Positions 23,001-30,600 of a stretch of 64,000 nt of DNA are shown here, in pieces. Positions within the stretch are counted from its first letter, which is position 1; each line of letters begins with the position of its first letter. The stretch comes from an uncultured Lentisphaerota bacterium (lineage in GTDB: Bacteria > Verrucomicrobiota > Kiritimatiellia > CAIQIC01): the NCBI GenBank assembly GCA_903896925.1, contig CAITZM010000117.1, forward strand, positions 62,001 to 126,000. Reading direction: 5' to 3'. The translations under genes were made by a program, and so were the position numbers. Below the pieces are notes generated by a model. It had not been told where the DNA came from, did not search any database, and saw only the letters and a list, made by a program, of their open reading frames with translations.

Positions 23001-26000
23001 TATCTTCATCACCAACCCTGGCGTGGGCTACACCGCCACCCCGACCTTCACGCTGATCGGCGGCGGCAGCACCAATGTGCCCCTGCCGTTGGTGGGCTAT
23101 GCGGTCACGATGGCTACCAACGCGTCCGGCGCGTTGACGAAATCGGGCAGCGGCATGTTGATCCTGGGCGGTACCAATTCCTATACCGGCGGCACGCTGA
23201 TCAATTCCGGCGTCGTCCTGTTCGCGAGCGCCTACGCCATTCCGAACCAGACCCCGAACTCGATCACGATCAACAGCGGCGGCGCCCTGGCCGTCGCCGG
23301 CGCCAACAGCAACGTCACGGACTGGCTCACCAGCGGTTACATCGTCAGCGGCGCCAGCGGCGCGCTGGCGCTGACCAGCAACAGCGTCAGTGAGAACATC
23401 AACATGGCCCTCTACCCGAACCTGTCCTTGGGCGCGGCGATCGGCAGCAACGTGCTCTATACCGGCACGCTGACGCCCGCCGGCAGCACCTATTATGTGG
23501 GCGGCGGCGGAGGCACGATCGTGTTCACCAACGTCAACGCACTGACGGGCGGCCGGAACGTTGTGGTCGGCAACGGCGGCGGTGGCACCGTGGTGCTCTC
23601 GACCAACAACAACTACACGGGTGGCACGCTGATCTACGCGGGTACGCTGCAGCTCGGTAACAGCAATGCCACCGCTTGGTTTGCCAGCAGCGGCAATGTC
23701 ACCAATAACGGTACGCTGGTCATCAACAACACCGATGGTCTCGTCTTGAATCAGACGATCAGTGGCAGCGGTATCTTATTTAAGTCCGGCAATGGCACCA
23801 CCACGTTGAACGCGGCCAACAGCTACTCGGGCGGCACGATCATTACCAATGGTGCGGTGCTTGTGCAGAACACCTATGGGCTGGGCGACAAAGCGGGACC
23901 TGTCACGGTTTACGGCTCCGGCGGATCGTCCAATTATTCGTTGCAACTGGCCGGAAACATCACTGTTTCCAATGCATTGACGGTTATCGGAACTACGGCC
24001 GGTCGGGGTCGAATTCAAAACATCAGCGGTTCCAACACGTTGCAAGGCGCGATCACCATCGGTAATATCCAGCTTAACTCCATCAGCTTCGATGCGAGTG
24101 CCGGCTTCCTGACCTTGGCCGGTGATATCAGCGGCAATGGCTTCACCGTGCGCGGTGCCGGGGGGAGCGGCAATGTTATCGGCAACGTAAGCCTCACGGG
24201 GGATTTGACGCAGACGGATACGGGCAGTCGTTGGCTCATTGGTGCCGCCGGCCACACTTATGTCTGGAACAATACTGCGGTCAGCGTCGGCACGATGCAG
24301 ATGGGGCTGGCGAACATATTGGCCCCGGCTTCGACGTTAACTATAGGACAAGGCGATAACAGTACCGCCATCTTCGATTTGAATGGGTACAACCAGACCG
24401 TCAGCAATGTTGTCTTCAACAACTTCAGCGGCTGGGGGAAATTTGTCACCAATTCCAGCGCCACGCAAGCCACCTTGACGTTAAGCGCTTCCAGTTTGTC
24501 GACCACGAACAGCGGCTCCTTCGCCGGCAATCTCGCCCTGAACATCGTGGGCAACGGTACGGTGATGCTCTGCGGCACCAACACCCACACTGGCGATACG
24601 ACGATGCAGGGCGGCACCTTGGTGGTCAGCAACCAGCTCGCGTTGCAGAACAGCACGCTCAACTACCTCAGCGGCAACGTGCAGTTTGCCTTGGGCATGG
24701 GCACCAACTTCTTCGGCGGCCTCGCGGGCTCGGGCAACCTGGCGCTGTACAATGCCGGCAGCGGCATCGTGCTGACCATCGGCGGCAACAATTCCAACGA
24801 GACCTACAGCGGCAACCTGACCGATCTGCCCTACGCCCGCGGCGTGCTGATCAAGCGGGGTTCCGGCGCGCAGACGCTCTCCGGCGTCAACACCTTCTCC
24901 GGCGGCCTCACGGTCAGCAATGGCACGCTCAACATCAACAGTGCCTCGGCGGTGGGCACGGGCTTGCTCACTCTCGTCGGCGGCACGTCCCTGGGCAACA
25001 CGAGCGGCAACGCCCTCACCAACGTCAACGACAACGCGCAGCGGTGGCTCGGGGACTTTACGTTCGCCGGCACATCGGACTTGCATCTGGGCCTTGGCGC
25101 CGTGGATCAGGGCGCCGTCACGCGCACCGTGACGGTCTCCGCCAACAACCTGACGGTCGGCGCGCTCACCAACACGGGCGGCCTGACGGTGCAGGGTGCG
25201 GGGCAGTTGACGCTCGGCGGTGTGAGCACCCATACCGGCGATACGCGCGTCAACAATGGCGCTACGCTGGCGCTGGGCGTGGACCATGCGCTGTCGGCCA
25301 ACTCCACGCTGTATGTGGATCCCCTGGGCACGTTCGATGTCGCCGGGTTCAAGCAAACCTATGACCGGGACCTCTCGAACATCACGGGCACGGTGAAGGT
25401 GGGTGCTGCCGGTACCCTGACGCTGGCCTACGGCGCCGCTGCCAGTTTCGTGGGCACGCTGACCGGGCCGGGCACCCTGATGCTGAACGGCGGCGGGACG
25501 ATGAGCCTGGTCGGTACGAACAACGTCGGCAGCACGATCGTCACCAACAGCAGCACCTATACGGTCAACGGCCTGCAAGGCGGCGTGATCACGGTCTACG
25601 GCGGCAGCACGGTCAACGGGGTAAGCAACCTCGGCAGCCTGTACGTCAACGGCGGCACCTACGCGCCGGGCACCAACGGCGTCGTCGCGACGACCTACAT
25701 GACCAGCCTCACCCTGACCAACGCCGGCGTGCTCGACCTCAAGCTGATCGGCGCGGGCAATGACAAGCTCTTCGTGACCAACAGCTTGTCGCTGCAGGGC
25801 GGACAACTGAAGCTGAACCTGGCGGCCTACAGCTACAGCTACGGGACGGTGATCCAGATCGTGGATTACAACGGTGTCTCGGGCTTCGATCCAGACAACC
25901 CGGCCAATTGGTTCACGCTCAACGATCTCGGCCCGAACACCAACCAGCTGTGGGCAAACCACGACGTCTTCGGCGTGAATGGCGGCACCGGGTCGAACAA

Positions 26001-26154
26001 CTACTTCCGGATCAACTACAACGACATCGCCAACGGCGTCAACACGATCACGCTGACCGCGGTGCCGGAGCCGGGTACGGCCGCGCTGCTCGGCCTGGTG
26101 GGCGCGGCGTGGCTCGTGCGGCGCATCCGCCGCCGCTTCACGGCAAAGGGCTGA
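11026..26154 (+). CDS. Giant PEP-CTERM surface protein with autotransporter-type beta-strand repeats
   Basis: 5042 residues. The start at 11026 follows AAGGG and gives a clean Sec signal (KNSKF then a hydrophobic core, cleavage after ASA). The body is Gly/Asn/Thr/Ser-rich and nearly Cys-free. I count about 18 copies of the autotransporter-associated strand motif (form LTLSGTNTYSGGTxxxxGTL) along it. A PA14-like domain (GLFGRYYN onward) sits near residues 2188-2358. Short G-rich repeats lie around 11760-12540 and 21900-22560, and two larger modules recur four times each. It ends with VPEPGTAALLGLVGAAW, a hydrophobic run and an Arg-rich tail, a PEP-CTERM exosortase sorting signal. There is no autotransporter beta-barrel, so display probably uses exosortase. 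Likely role is adhesion or matrix (inference). Confidence 0.93.
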   Translation: MKNSKFSLFCRLFAAMALCALTASAQTNFWWTNWQGAAQGYNWSTNVNWTNDSANGNAPLLGGATNYIVNFANGGGTYTVTNDLGANGYGFYLNQMVFSNDAVTLAGDNLIFSRGVLLPQVLQHGASNIAINTGLMLSNNLTWGGAGSGGITVNGSIWGAGGVTNNGTNYTLTLTGNNTYSGGTIINAGTVTVNNVTGTGLGSGAITLNGNSTLNYNTIYKSANQVTTIGGTVGSAAFNMTGGAFYTTNNMYVGNAANATGALFVTGGNFTNYGTANGAIGLLIANAANSTGLVVFAGNTTTGMVGLVKIGVGANASGALVISNGAYVLQSGDRVQLGATFGANGTLTVSDPTTVFDTGSIVAGMRVGEVVGGTGTVNLISGLIMNRSVGGLSIGGGNSPGGGVGFVNVYGGIFSNSGGGVSVGSVTNSQGTLTVTNGLFDNSGYTLTIGAATTTVGFVNLSGGTINARQLTLVGSATTNALATLQVSGGTLNIGSGGITAGSTTSSKSNIWLSGGNIGSLAAWNSSVSMTLTNSPGPGNVTFVNTNNVVLSGFLTGPGGLTMAGSGAVLTLSGTNLYTGATTLTAGELAIGSYTNLLLNNTINFNGGALQITGNTITNLGAWAGNWSSFNGGIDVSNAGFVVYLTNSLSGVGNLTKMGNGTLALSGTNTFSGLTTLNNGILILTNTTGQTAIGGNLSILRTNSPTGQQVQVWMGGVNELPGTSIVTLQQLTTNAGDVRLDLQGFSQTIGGLVGMQVGGGTTNLIVEAAIDSLTGKPATLTISNATGSSYAYQGYLRDGTGGSSALSIIKDGPGTQSLGGPLVAYTGPTTIRNGMLILSNTTAMAVSSLITNNAGLTFWTDIGSNMTNTSVLAGANGFTKAGAGNLTIGAANTFTNGITIAGGQLTIGNADGTFGAIPLVTPATNITFSGLGGIISDTNGITINTNRTIWLSGSSSTGTFDVASGKTMTINGQITGPGTLAKQGTGLLYLTNFATVINPGLTNFFTGGTVINAGTIKLGGATALGTPSAGSGLTIGTLVGQTLGGSLDLNGFRQDLLYTNTTLNSFGVSTTIGALQNSSGTDVATGGVRNVTLLGSSAIGQDNGKNFGIQGVVNGNGNYLAKIGNASAYTYSNVNNLAGLYVNSGTLGIQGLNPSNVPLIQVNNGAALQLYGRTLTNTTTVVLNGGTLSESGVNLIQGQVILQAATNGINNGSTYTIGGGVSGPGGLVKNGSSNLIITNASYSGVTLIDQGVVQFAGATAPATPGSITINDGGYAAYLRTGGLSYQGNVNNNMGILAYNLNGGAMAVNNVNSPYTTVTQWLNSGLLNPASGGALALMQSSSENINMNTGLVYTNLSLGAIGTISYTGTLTPYGTTYRIGGGGGTLIMVNTNALTGAGMSVNSGMGNGGTVILSASNDASGVATVVANSTLQIGNNQANGWLATPTIVDNGTLSFMRSDVITNTASITGLGGLTTIGKGALVINSVQAYAGATAVSSNSTLRLIGNGMLGANGLNAGDFNIGNTGGISATAIVDSATAGWTGMTFRVGNGGNGYLAFTNGVINALGGFVMGNAATTTTRVDMAGGTLNVNTFNNPGTINNFLIGNGTGTNTLFMNGGQINLNNGASMVLGNVAGSYGVVMQSNGIVNLANGSLILGNSTSSGQYYLVGGTLIASNITRNNGYGGLTFNGGKLQASGNNANWISNLSTAIVAVGGATIDSSIYNVTLSNNLIGSAGSMTKLGSGTLVLAGTNATFGGISINEGLVVYSASNAIGGTSAAIGITNNANGAVAFGFTNDISAVLATRVLATSAGAIALLDTNKNSSVSFASMPNAFLGAATNLTYGGNFTPNGTTYRLGGGGAVLTYTNVIGASGTNIIIGGYMPGSVVSLTANNLNDGAVTVSGGVLRAADGVGLSSANLVLNGGLFETTGTFGRALGTIANTIQVGSGTNGFSAYGAPATINLNGGGSLTWGDANFNPTALVLNGITANTNLTFANGLDFNGQDRTILVHATNANSTATISGALVNGGATAGLIKGGAGTLNLTTAGSYDGTTTINGGALQVSGADNVLPVGTTVTLANTSGAAFILSNQNQTVAGLTGGGVLGGNVQLIGAGKTLTVSTAGNDQYSGAMSGSGNLTMAGAGTLTLANNTNNLTGLTSINSGTLALTNASVAGPVNVAAGATLAVNGAIQQGLFGRYYNVASPNYAPLNSNSPAPLLTALAASNIAFTAASTIMGTIFDAGRDNGVGWGQGAFLGTPWATVARDVSVGGTRPNNQQAVWTGKYTAPSSGKYVFDSNGDDQSAVWVDGVLVVKHTANGYSNNPDYGSIYLSAGPHDIVIAYGNGSGNLGFFVDVAAPGGTTNRLLNSALTSGTLASIGSLSGDQGSTLAINNAYLTITQTVNGVFGGNITGLPGDTLTKMGSGTLTLSGTNTYGAGTIVAGGTLVISGTNAMPGTGLISVTTNGVVAVDYTGVQATLGNRIDSGLSGVLALTPTSANESLDFSAGGANMANAFLGAISNMNYTGVFTPYGSAVANTYVPYTINNYSMDSTNFYRLGGGGATLTNANALVNPYSLMLMANSSVALGSVATYNLAGGLNMSTNTLLDLKGTSLAGPISGVGTITNSSATSATLTVGQDNVAYTPGIVLGGNLNLTKNGSGIWTVTNNNSFTGAFTLNSGYFTNAAPSGTTPIGTGNVVLNGGTLVFAPQALTTNLLATYAAANATVGSTVTYGGISALVVNQGPWTNLTLTLGNSGAGANSVLNRNGYGALIIAANSGMTNLGLTEKVIVNGGVPVNNGMVAPYILGRNNDGNANLDFLTYDNTKGFITATYSDTNFFAANNTKIELFNPTVPYTNNSALTAVYAMKMTNSTLVLSNQMTIGNGAGQAGLILDGGTINGASNLLFGGAEAVIAVSKAGGTINAPITGTAGITVIANETLSSGTLVLGGTNTYTGGTRVEGARVSLSNARQLGYGDVWVYGDYQGGGQLFLTGTMNLTNNLHLSGIGAQTDTNPYGALRFGNGTSTNILLGTIELMGDTRVDFGNAAGVAIFSNQVYGTGRLMVGFNQAGQLSMTASNTYSGPTELGKGTLRATDGVGLPSSSLLILNGGTFETGVSFNRTLGFGPGQIRFQSATDGFSANTNLSGIAGPVVFSLNTPGSVVVWGTNNFNPSTLMLNDSFANTSLILSNSLDLNGGARTISVAALPTNLTSTIAHPIINSGTSVQLTKNGVGVLVLTGTNSGFGVTISGGILRADLGVGIPTNIAPLLLNGGVFETDGLINASLGQQPGQIQFNQGTLGGFSAYGAPVTVSLDRGTTLVWQANSYFNPSALSLQEVSANASLTFLNNIDLAGEARTITVNNINPTLAPVISGFISSAGTLWNSILTKNGAGTLVLTGTNTYGSTIVSAGILRADQGVGMATNGLITLAGGIWESAANITLGVGSNYTGNTIQLTAGNAGFNAVTNPITIDLSSGSPLVWGTNYFNPAQLVFNNNATPGQTNITFRGLIDINGGARSINVGTGTVTLAGGLYNSAPTNNNQFYATSGSLLKYGTGTLVVSNQGALVFNNATASGLNVHMGTLVLASGSMVGSPYMLANVSDIVGDVTNDVATLTLMNNSVFNRTNNTLIVGNNGGAKGTFNIQDNARFFNSYQSVIGNNAFSTGTVNITSGVWIQGSDMQLGKNAGAVGSFNVFGGAVSNQGGNVYIGNAGVGIMTVTNGVYYGPTDLVGNGAGGAGAVYQSGGLFDGHGELKLGVAAGAYGYYQLSGGVLSNNNWIGAARDNGLGLFYQSGGTNVVTASGLLAAGGSGTGVIYVTGGLMNLNNNQILIGNNAAANGRAEFTVADNALVITTNYITMGRNNLAGYSTNFINLDGGVLQVSGIFRGTNLGYQAVNFNGGTLRASANNAILLGPGGVNSTGQVDAAYVWNGGAFIDTATNTVTIGQSLITPAVGGGSGVVSIAFSGNIGGFIGAPYVAVSGNGIGATAVAQYDNAINSVTNIFITNPGVGYTATPTFTLIGGGSTNVPLPLVGYAVTMATNASGALTKSGSGMLILGGTNSYTGGTLINSGVVLFASAYAIPNQTPNSITINSGGALAVAGANSNVTDWLTSGYIVSGASGALALTSNSVSENINMALYPNLSLGAAIGSNVLYTGTLTPAGSTYYVGGGGGTIVFTNVNALTGGRNVVVGNGGGGTVVLSTNNNYTGGTLIYAGTLQLGNSNATAWFASSGNVTNNGTLVINNTDGLVLNQTISGSGILFKSGNGTTTLNAANSYSGGTIITNGAVLVQNTYGLGDKAGPVTVYGSGGSSNYSLQLAGNITVSNALTVIGTTAGRGRIQNISGSNTLQGAITIGNIQLNSISFDASAGFLTLAGDISGNGFTVRGAGGSGNVIGNVSLTGDLTQTDTGSRWLIGAAGHTYVWNNTAVSVGTMQMGLANILAPASTLTIGQGDNSTAIFDLNGYNQTVSNVVFNNFSGWGKFVTNSSATQATLTLSASSLSTTNSGSFAGNLALNIVGNGTVMLCGTNTHTGDTTMQGGTLVVSNQLALQNSTLNYLSGNVQFALGMGTNFFGGLAGSGNLALYNAGSGIVLTIGGNNSNETYSGNLTDLPYARGVLIKRGSGAQTLSGVNTFSGGLTVSNGTLNINSASAVGTGLLTLVGGTSLGNTSGNALTNVNDNAQRWLGDFTFAGTSDLHLGLGAVDQGAVTRTVTVSANNLTVGALTNTGGLTVQGAGQLTLGGVSTHTGDTRVNNGATLALGVDHALSANSTLYVDPLGTFDVAGFKQTYDRDLSNITGTVKVGAAGTLTLAYGAAASFVGTLTGPGTLMLNGGGTMSLVGTNNVGSTIVTNSSTYTVNGLQGGVITVYGGSTVNGVSNLGSLYVNGGTYAPGTNGVVATTYMTSLTLTNAGVLDLKLIGAGNDKLFVTNSLSLQGGQLKLNLAAYSYSYGTVIQIVDYNGVSGFDPDNPANWFTLNDLGPNTNQLWANHDVFGVNGGTGSNNYFRINYNDIANGVNTITLTAVPEPGTAALLGLVGAAWLVRRIRRRFTAKG
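14980..15280 (+). repeat. Module B copy 1 inside giant protein
   Basis: Pattern: LALM...SENINM...LSLGA...YTGTLTPYGTTYRIGGGGGTLI. Further copies are near 16430-16700, 18450-18780 and 23320-23690, each with (Y/F)TG-(T/V)-(L/F)TP-G-(T)-Y-(R/V)-(L/G)GGGGA/GT. Copy 4 (SGALALTSNSVSENINM) is the closest to copy 1. Confidence 0.7.
16733..17060 (+). repeat. Module A copy 1 inside giant protein
   Basis: It encodes LRAADGVGL...LVLNGGLFETTGTF...GFSAYGAP...LTWGDANFNPTAL...DFNGQDRTI. Copies 2-4 follow at about 20274-20630, 20758-21090 and 21235-21570. They share the order LRAD-GVG, NGG-FE(T/S), FSA or FNA, VWG/WQ-(N)-YFNP, then D-NG-(A)RTI. The last three are almost back to back, which points to tandem duplication. 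Confidence 0.75.
20274..21570 (+). repeat. Three consecutive copies of module A
   Basis: Module starts are near 20274, 20758 and 21235, giving a period of about 480 bases (roughly 160 residues). Each begins at the end of an autotransporter-type strand motif (LVLTGTN... or LSMTASNTYSG) with LRA(T/D). The translated copies are clearly diverged, so the duplication is not recent. Confidence 0.7.
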
Positions 26155-26177
26155 GCCCGAGACTCCGCCCGTCGGCG

Positions 26178-26221
26178 ACGCGCCCGTTTCCAGTTGTTGG
26201 AACCGGGCGCGTTGTTTTTTT
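26178..26221 (+). terminator. Rho-independent terminator of the giant gene
   Basis: Arms 26178-26192 (ACGCGCCCGTTTCCA) and 26198-26212 pair at 14 of 15 positions around a 5-base loop. They are followed by TTG and seven T. It is 24 bases after the stop codon. Confidence 0.9.
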
Positions 26222-26806
26222 CTGGCTTGGAAATGTTCCGACGGCGTAGCCCTCATGCAACGCGCGAGGGCCGGCCGACGGGTCGGGCACTCGTGGCGGC
26301 AGGTGTCCCACCTGCCGGTGAGTCGGGGGTCACGCCCGACCACCCAGCACCGTCACCGCCCGCACCTTGCAACCCTCCAGGCGGCGGGACGCCACCGGCA
26401 CCAGCACGCGGGACGCGTGCCGCCACGCAGAGGAGACTCTGAGATCATGCCGCGCCCATTCCATACGGAATGGGTCTTCTGGTTTTTGTGGGAGGGGCTT
26501 CCAGCCCCGCGAGCCCAACCCGACCGAAACCTGCGCTTCCGCCGCGTTGAAGCAGCACCCGTGAATTCGGCGTCCCACCGCGCAACACCAACGCACCGCA
26601 AAAGCGGCGTGACGCCGCTTCCACGAAGCAGGTGCTGCCTGAAGCGGAGGGCCAAGGCTATGCTGTTGGGTTCGAGAAGTAGCTTGACATTGCAGTGTGG
26701 GCTGTGAAAATGAGCATGAAGGTTTATCAGCGATGGTGTGCGCTGGACGGACCGACCTTCTCCGGCGGACGCCAACAAACTTTCGCTCTAGCAGAAGGAG
26801 GACAGT
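26222..26806. other. Intergenic region rich in short palindromes
   Basis: No supported gene. Perfect hairpins occur at 26297-26317 (CGGCAGGTG, 3-base loop), 26455-26474 (CCCATTCC, 4-base loop), 26494-26508 (GGGGCT, 3-base loop) and 26602-26620 (AAGCGGCGT, 1-base loop). They look like dispersed REP-type elements rather than terminators because T-runs are absent or poor. A perfect TTGACA at 26684-26689 may be a -35, but the -10 is poor. Confidence 0.55.
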
Positions 26807-27235
26807 ATGAAGCGACTCATAAAGGCGATGTGGCCTGGCGCACTGCTGGGCTTGCTGGTCGGTATCATGGGGTGCGAGGGCGGCGGCGACGGTGGAGGAG
26901 GGGGCTCGGGCGGTGACCCGGCGCTCGTCGGCAACTGGAGGATGGTCGCGATGTCGGTCAATGGCAGCGGTTCGTTTGCTCCGGCGACCATCGGCTGGGA
27001 TGTCCAGCTGCAACTCAACGCGGACGGCTCAGTGAACGCCACGGAAGTCTGGCAAGGCGCCAGCGAAAGCAACGGGGGCGGCTGGAGCGTCACGGGCAAC
27101 ACGCTGAACATCAGCGCCGGAGATTACAACTGGTCGGGCGCTTATAGTGTCGGCGCCAGCAGTTTCTCGCTCAGCGGCGTGCCGAACTACGACGGCGAAG
27201 GCCACACCGGCTCGTTCGTGTTCCACCGGCAATAG
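26807..27235 (+). CDS. Small lipocalin-like lipoprotein
   Basis: 142 residues. Signal peptide with lipobox-like GIMGC puts the lipidated Cys at residue 23. A very Gly-rich linker (GGGDGGGGGSGG) follows. Then comes a compact beta-rich domain opening with LVGNWRM, which resembles lipocalin-like / META-type small lipoproteins. The strand pattern is LQLNADGS...WSVTGNTLNIS...FSLSGVP. A strong AGGAGG ribosome site supports the start. Its position between two large surface proteins suggests envelope work; the exact function is unknown. Confidence 0.8.
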   Translation: MKRLIKAMWPGALLGLLVGIMGCEGGGDGGGGGSGGDPALVGNWRMVAMSVNGSGSFAPATIGWDVQLQLNADGSVNATEVWQGASESNGGGWSVTGNTLNISAGDYNWSGAYSVGASSFSLSGVPNYDGEGHTGSFVFHRQ

Positions 27236-27671
27236 CGGCTGTGGTCTGGCCGTCATCGCGCGGTTGGCCTCAAGGTGTCGGGGAAGGGAGGGTGCGCGTC
27301 GCATCCAGGTGCGGGCCTTTGCACTTCCGCGCACGGGTTTGCGGCGGGCCTGGCCGGTTCGGCACGCATCCGCAACGCGGGCGGCTTTGTGCAGGCTGCC
27401 CAGCCTCGGGTGCGGTAGTGCTGGCAGGCCGACAAGCTGCTGGCTCCTTCGTTCCCGGCGGTTCCTGGTTGCATACGCCAGCCCGTAGGCCGGTGGTTAA
27501 AAGCTGGTTGGAACAGTTTCGGAGACGTATAGTTGCCGCGCACAGGCTGGCGGTCGGTGTGCTCGAGACGCTGTGTGGCGTCTGTCCCTCGAACGCTGGC
27601 CGCTGGAGTCATGCTTCCCGTGAAGCTCTCCCGTGATACGCAATATCCCCTGTTCCATGCCGCTGGTCTCC
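27236..27671. other. Intergenic region
   Basis: About 436 bases. Several overlapping frames stay open on both strands, but none has a convincing start, ribosome site or recognisable product. I found no strong terminator or promoter. Confidence 0.4.
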
Positions 27672-30600
27672 ATGAGGGTTGCAGTCAGCTTGGCCGTCGG
27701 GCTGGTGTGTGCCACCGCTGCTTGTGCCGCGGGCACGGGCCTGACGGGCGACTATTTTACCACCAACAACTTCACCGGCACGAAAACCACCCGCGTGGAC
27801 GCCACGGTAAACTTTGACTGGGGCGCCGGCGCGCCTGGCTTTGGCGGGCTGGGCACGAATAATTTCTCGATCCGCTGGTCGGGCCAGCTGGAGCCGCGCT
27901 ACGACGAAACCTATACCTTCTACGTCACCGCCGACGAGGGCGCGACGCTGTGGGTCAACGACCGCCTGCTCGTCTCGCGTTGGTTCGCCGCGACTCCAGC
28001 GCAGTTGTCCGGGGAGCTGGCGCTCAAGGCCGGCCAGCGCGTGAATCTCCGGCTCGAATACCTTGAGAAGACGGGCAGCGCCAGCGTGCGCCTCGAATGG
28101 GCGAGCACCAGCCAGGCGCGCGAGGTGATCCCGCAGGCGCAGCTTTATCCTGCGCTGATGGCGGGCGAGCGCGGCACGGTGTTGCGCGAGCACTGGGGCA
28201 GCCTGCCGGGCACGAGCATCTCGGCGCTCACCAACGCGGCGAACTATCCCAACAGGCCCGACGGCCGCGAGCTGTTGTTGAGCTTCGAGTGTCTCCAGCC
28301 CAACTGGACCACCAACCTCGGCACACGGGTCACCGGCTATCTGATGCCGCAGACGAACGGTGTTCACACGTTTGCCGTCGCGGCCAGCGACACGGCGGAA
28401 CTGTGGCTGAGCACCGACACGAATCCGGCGAACAAGCAGCGCATCGCCTCCGTGGGCGGCGCCACCGCGTTCCGTGACTGGACGCAGCAGCCGTCGCAGA
28501 TCTCCACCGGCCGGACGCTCGTCGCCTGGCAGAAATATTATGTGGAACTCCTGCACAAGGCCGGCACGAACGACACGCATTATTCCGTGGCGTGGCAGCC
28601 GCCCGGCGCGGCGCAGCTCAGCGTCATCGGGGCCGACAACCTGGTTCCGGCAGGGCTGACGCGCGCGCTGCCGGCGCAGGCGAATATCTGCGACACGCTG
28701 GCCGCGGCCCATCCGCGGCTGCTGGCCACGGCGGAGCGTTTCGCGTGGTTGCGGCAGCAGATCGCCACCAATGGGGCCGGGCAGCCGGCGCAGTGGTATG
28801 CGTCGCTCTTGCGCAGCGCCACGAACCTGTTCCTTGCCGCGCCGATGACCTATGTGCAGGACAACCGCGGAACCATCCTCGACAAGAGCCGCACGGTGAA
28901 GGACCGCATGTATCTGCTCGGGCTCGCCTGGAAGATGACCGGAGACACGAATTTTCCGGAACGCGCGTGGACGGAGTTGAATGCCGCAGGCAATTTCCCC
29001 GACTGGCATCCGCCGCATTTCCTCGACACCGCCGAGATGACGCATGGCTTCGCCATCGGCTACGACTGGTTCTACGAATATTGGACGCCCGCGCGGCGGA
29101 CGTTCATCCTCACCAACCTCACCAGCAAGGGCCTGACGGCCGGCCTCACCGACTTCACCAATAACGCCTGGTGGGCGCAATCCAACGGCAACAACTGGAA
29201 CATGGTCTGCAATGGCGGCCTCACGCTCGGCGCGCTGGCGGCGGGCACCGATGTGGAGACGACGGCCGAACAGGTCTTGAGCAAGACGATCGTGTCGCAG
29301 GCCCCGGTGATGCAGCATTGGACCGCCGACAACGGCGCCTGGTACGAAGGGCCCGGCTACTGGGATTATGCCAGCGATTATAATTTTCGCATGTTGGCCG
29401 GCTTGCAGTCGGCGCTCGGCTCGGGCTTCGGGCTCGATACGACCAACGGGCTGAACAACGCCGGCCTCTTTGCGCTGCTGCTCACCAGCGCCAAGCAGCG
29501 CAATTTTAATTTTGCCGACAGCGGCGGCGCGGGCGTTTCCGGCGGACCGCAAATGCTGTGGTGGGCGCGGCGCTTCAACCTGCCCGCCTACAGCCGCTAC
29601 GAACGCTCGAACGGGGTCGCCGATGTGACGAGCGCCTTGTTGTGGGATGACCGCGGTGGCGATCCGGCGGGCGAAGGCGTGGGCAGCGACACGTTGTTCC
29701 TCGGAGCGACCGGCACCACGCCGTTCAAACCGCAGCACGTCGGCGTCTTCCGATCGTCGTGGGGCGACACGAGCGAAACGCTGCTGGCGTTCAAGGGCGG
29801 CGAGATGGGCGCGAGCCATGGCGATCTCGACGCCGGCACGTTCGTGCTGGAAGCGCTCGGCAACCGCTGGGCCTGGGATCTCGGCTCGGACGATTACGCG
29901 CTGCCGGGCTACTTCGATTCCAATCCCGCGTCGGCGACCAACCGCTGGGATTACTACCGGATGCGCGCTGAGGGCCAGAACACCCTCGTCATCAATCCGG
30001 GCAATGGACCCGACACCGCACTCGGCCCGGTGGCCCCGGTGCTGCTCTTCCAAAGCAAAGCCGGGGTGCGCGCCCTGTCCGTGGTGGACCTCACGCCCGT
30101 CGTGACGAACGTCACCCGCCTCTGGCGCGGCTTCCAGCTGTTGGGCCCGCAGCGCAAGCAAGCTCTGGTGCAGGACGAAATCGCCGGGGCCACCAATGCC
30201 AACGTCTGGTGGTTCATGCACTATCAGTCCTCCACCACGCAGGCCGCGCTCTCGTCCGACGGCACGAGCGTGACCCTGACGCAGGGCAACAACCGGCTCT
30301 GGGTCAAACTGCTGGGCAGCGGGACGTTTCAAATCATGAGCGCGCGCCCCTTGCCGGCGTCGCCCGATCCGGGCGGCCAGAACCTGAACAGCACCTTCCA
30401 GAAACTCGCGCTGCATCTCACCGGCGTCAGCAATACCACCTTCGCGGTGTGGTTCGTACCGCTCGCGCCGGGCGAGTCGCCGCCACTCGTTGCGCCCACG
30501 CTCACGCCGTTGGCGCAATGGCAGATTCCACAGGACGACCCGCCGCTGGCGCTGGACGGCTATTTTGCCGCGGCCCAAAACACACCGGTGGACGTGGATC

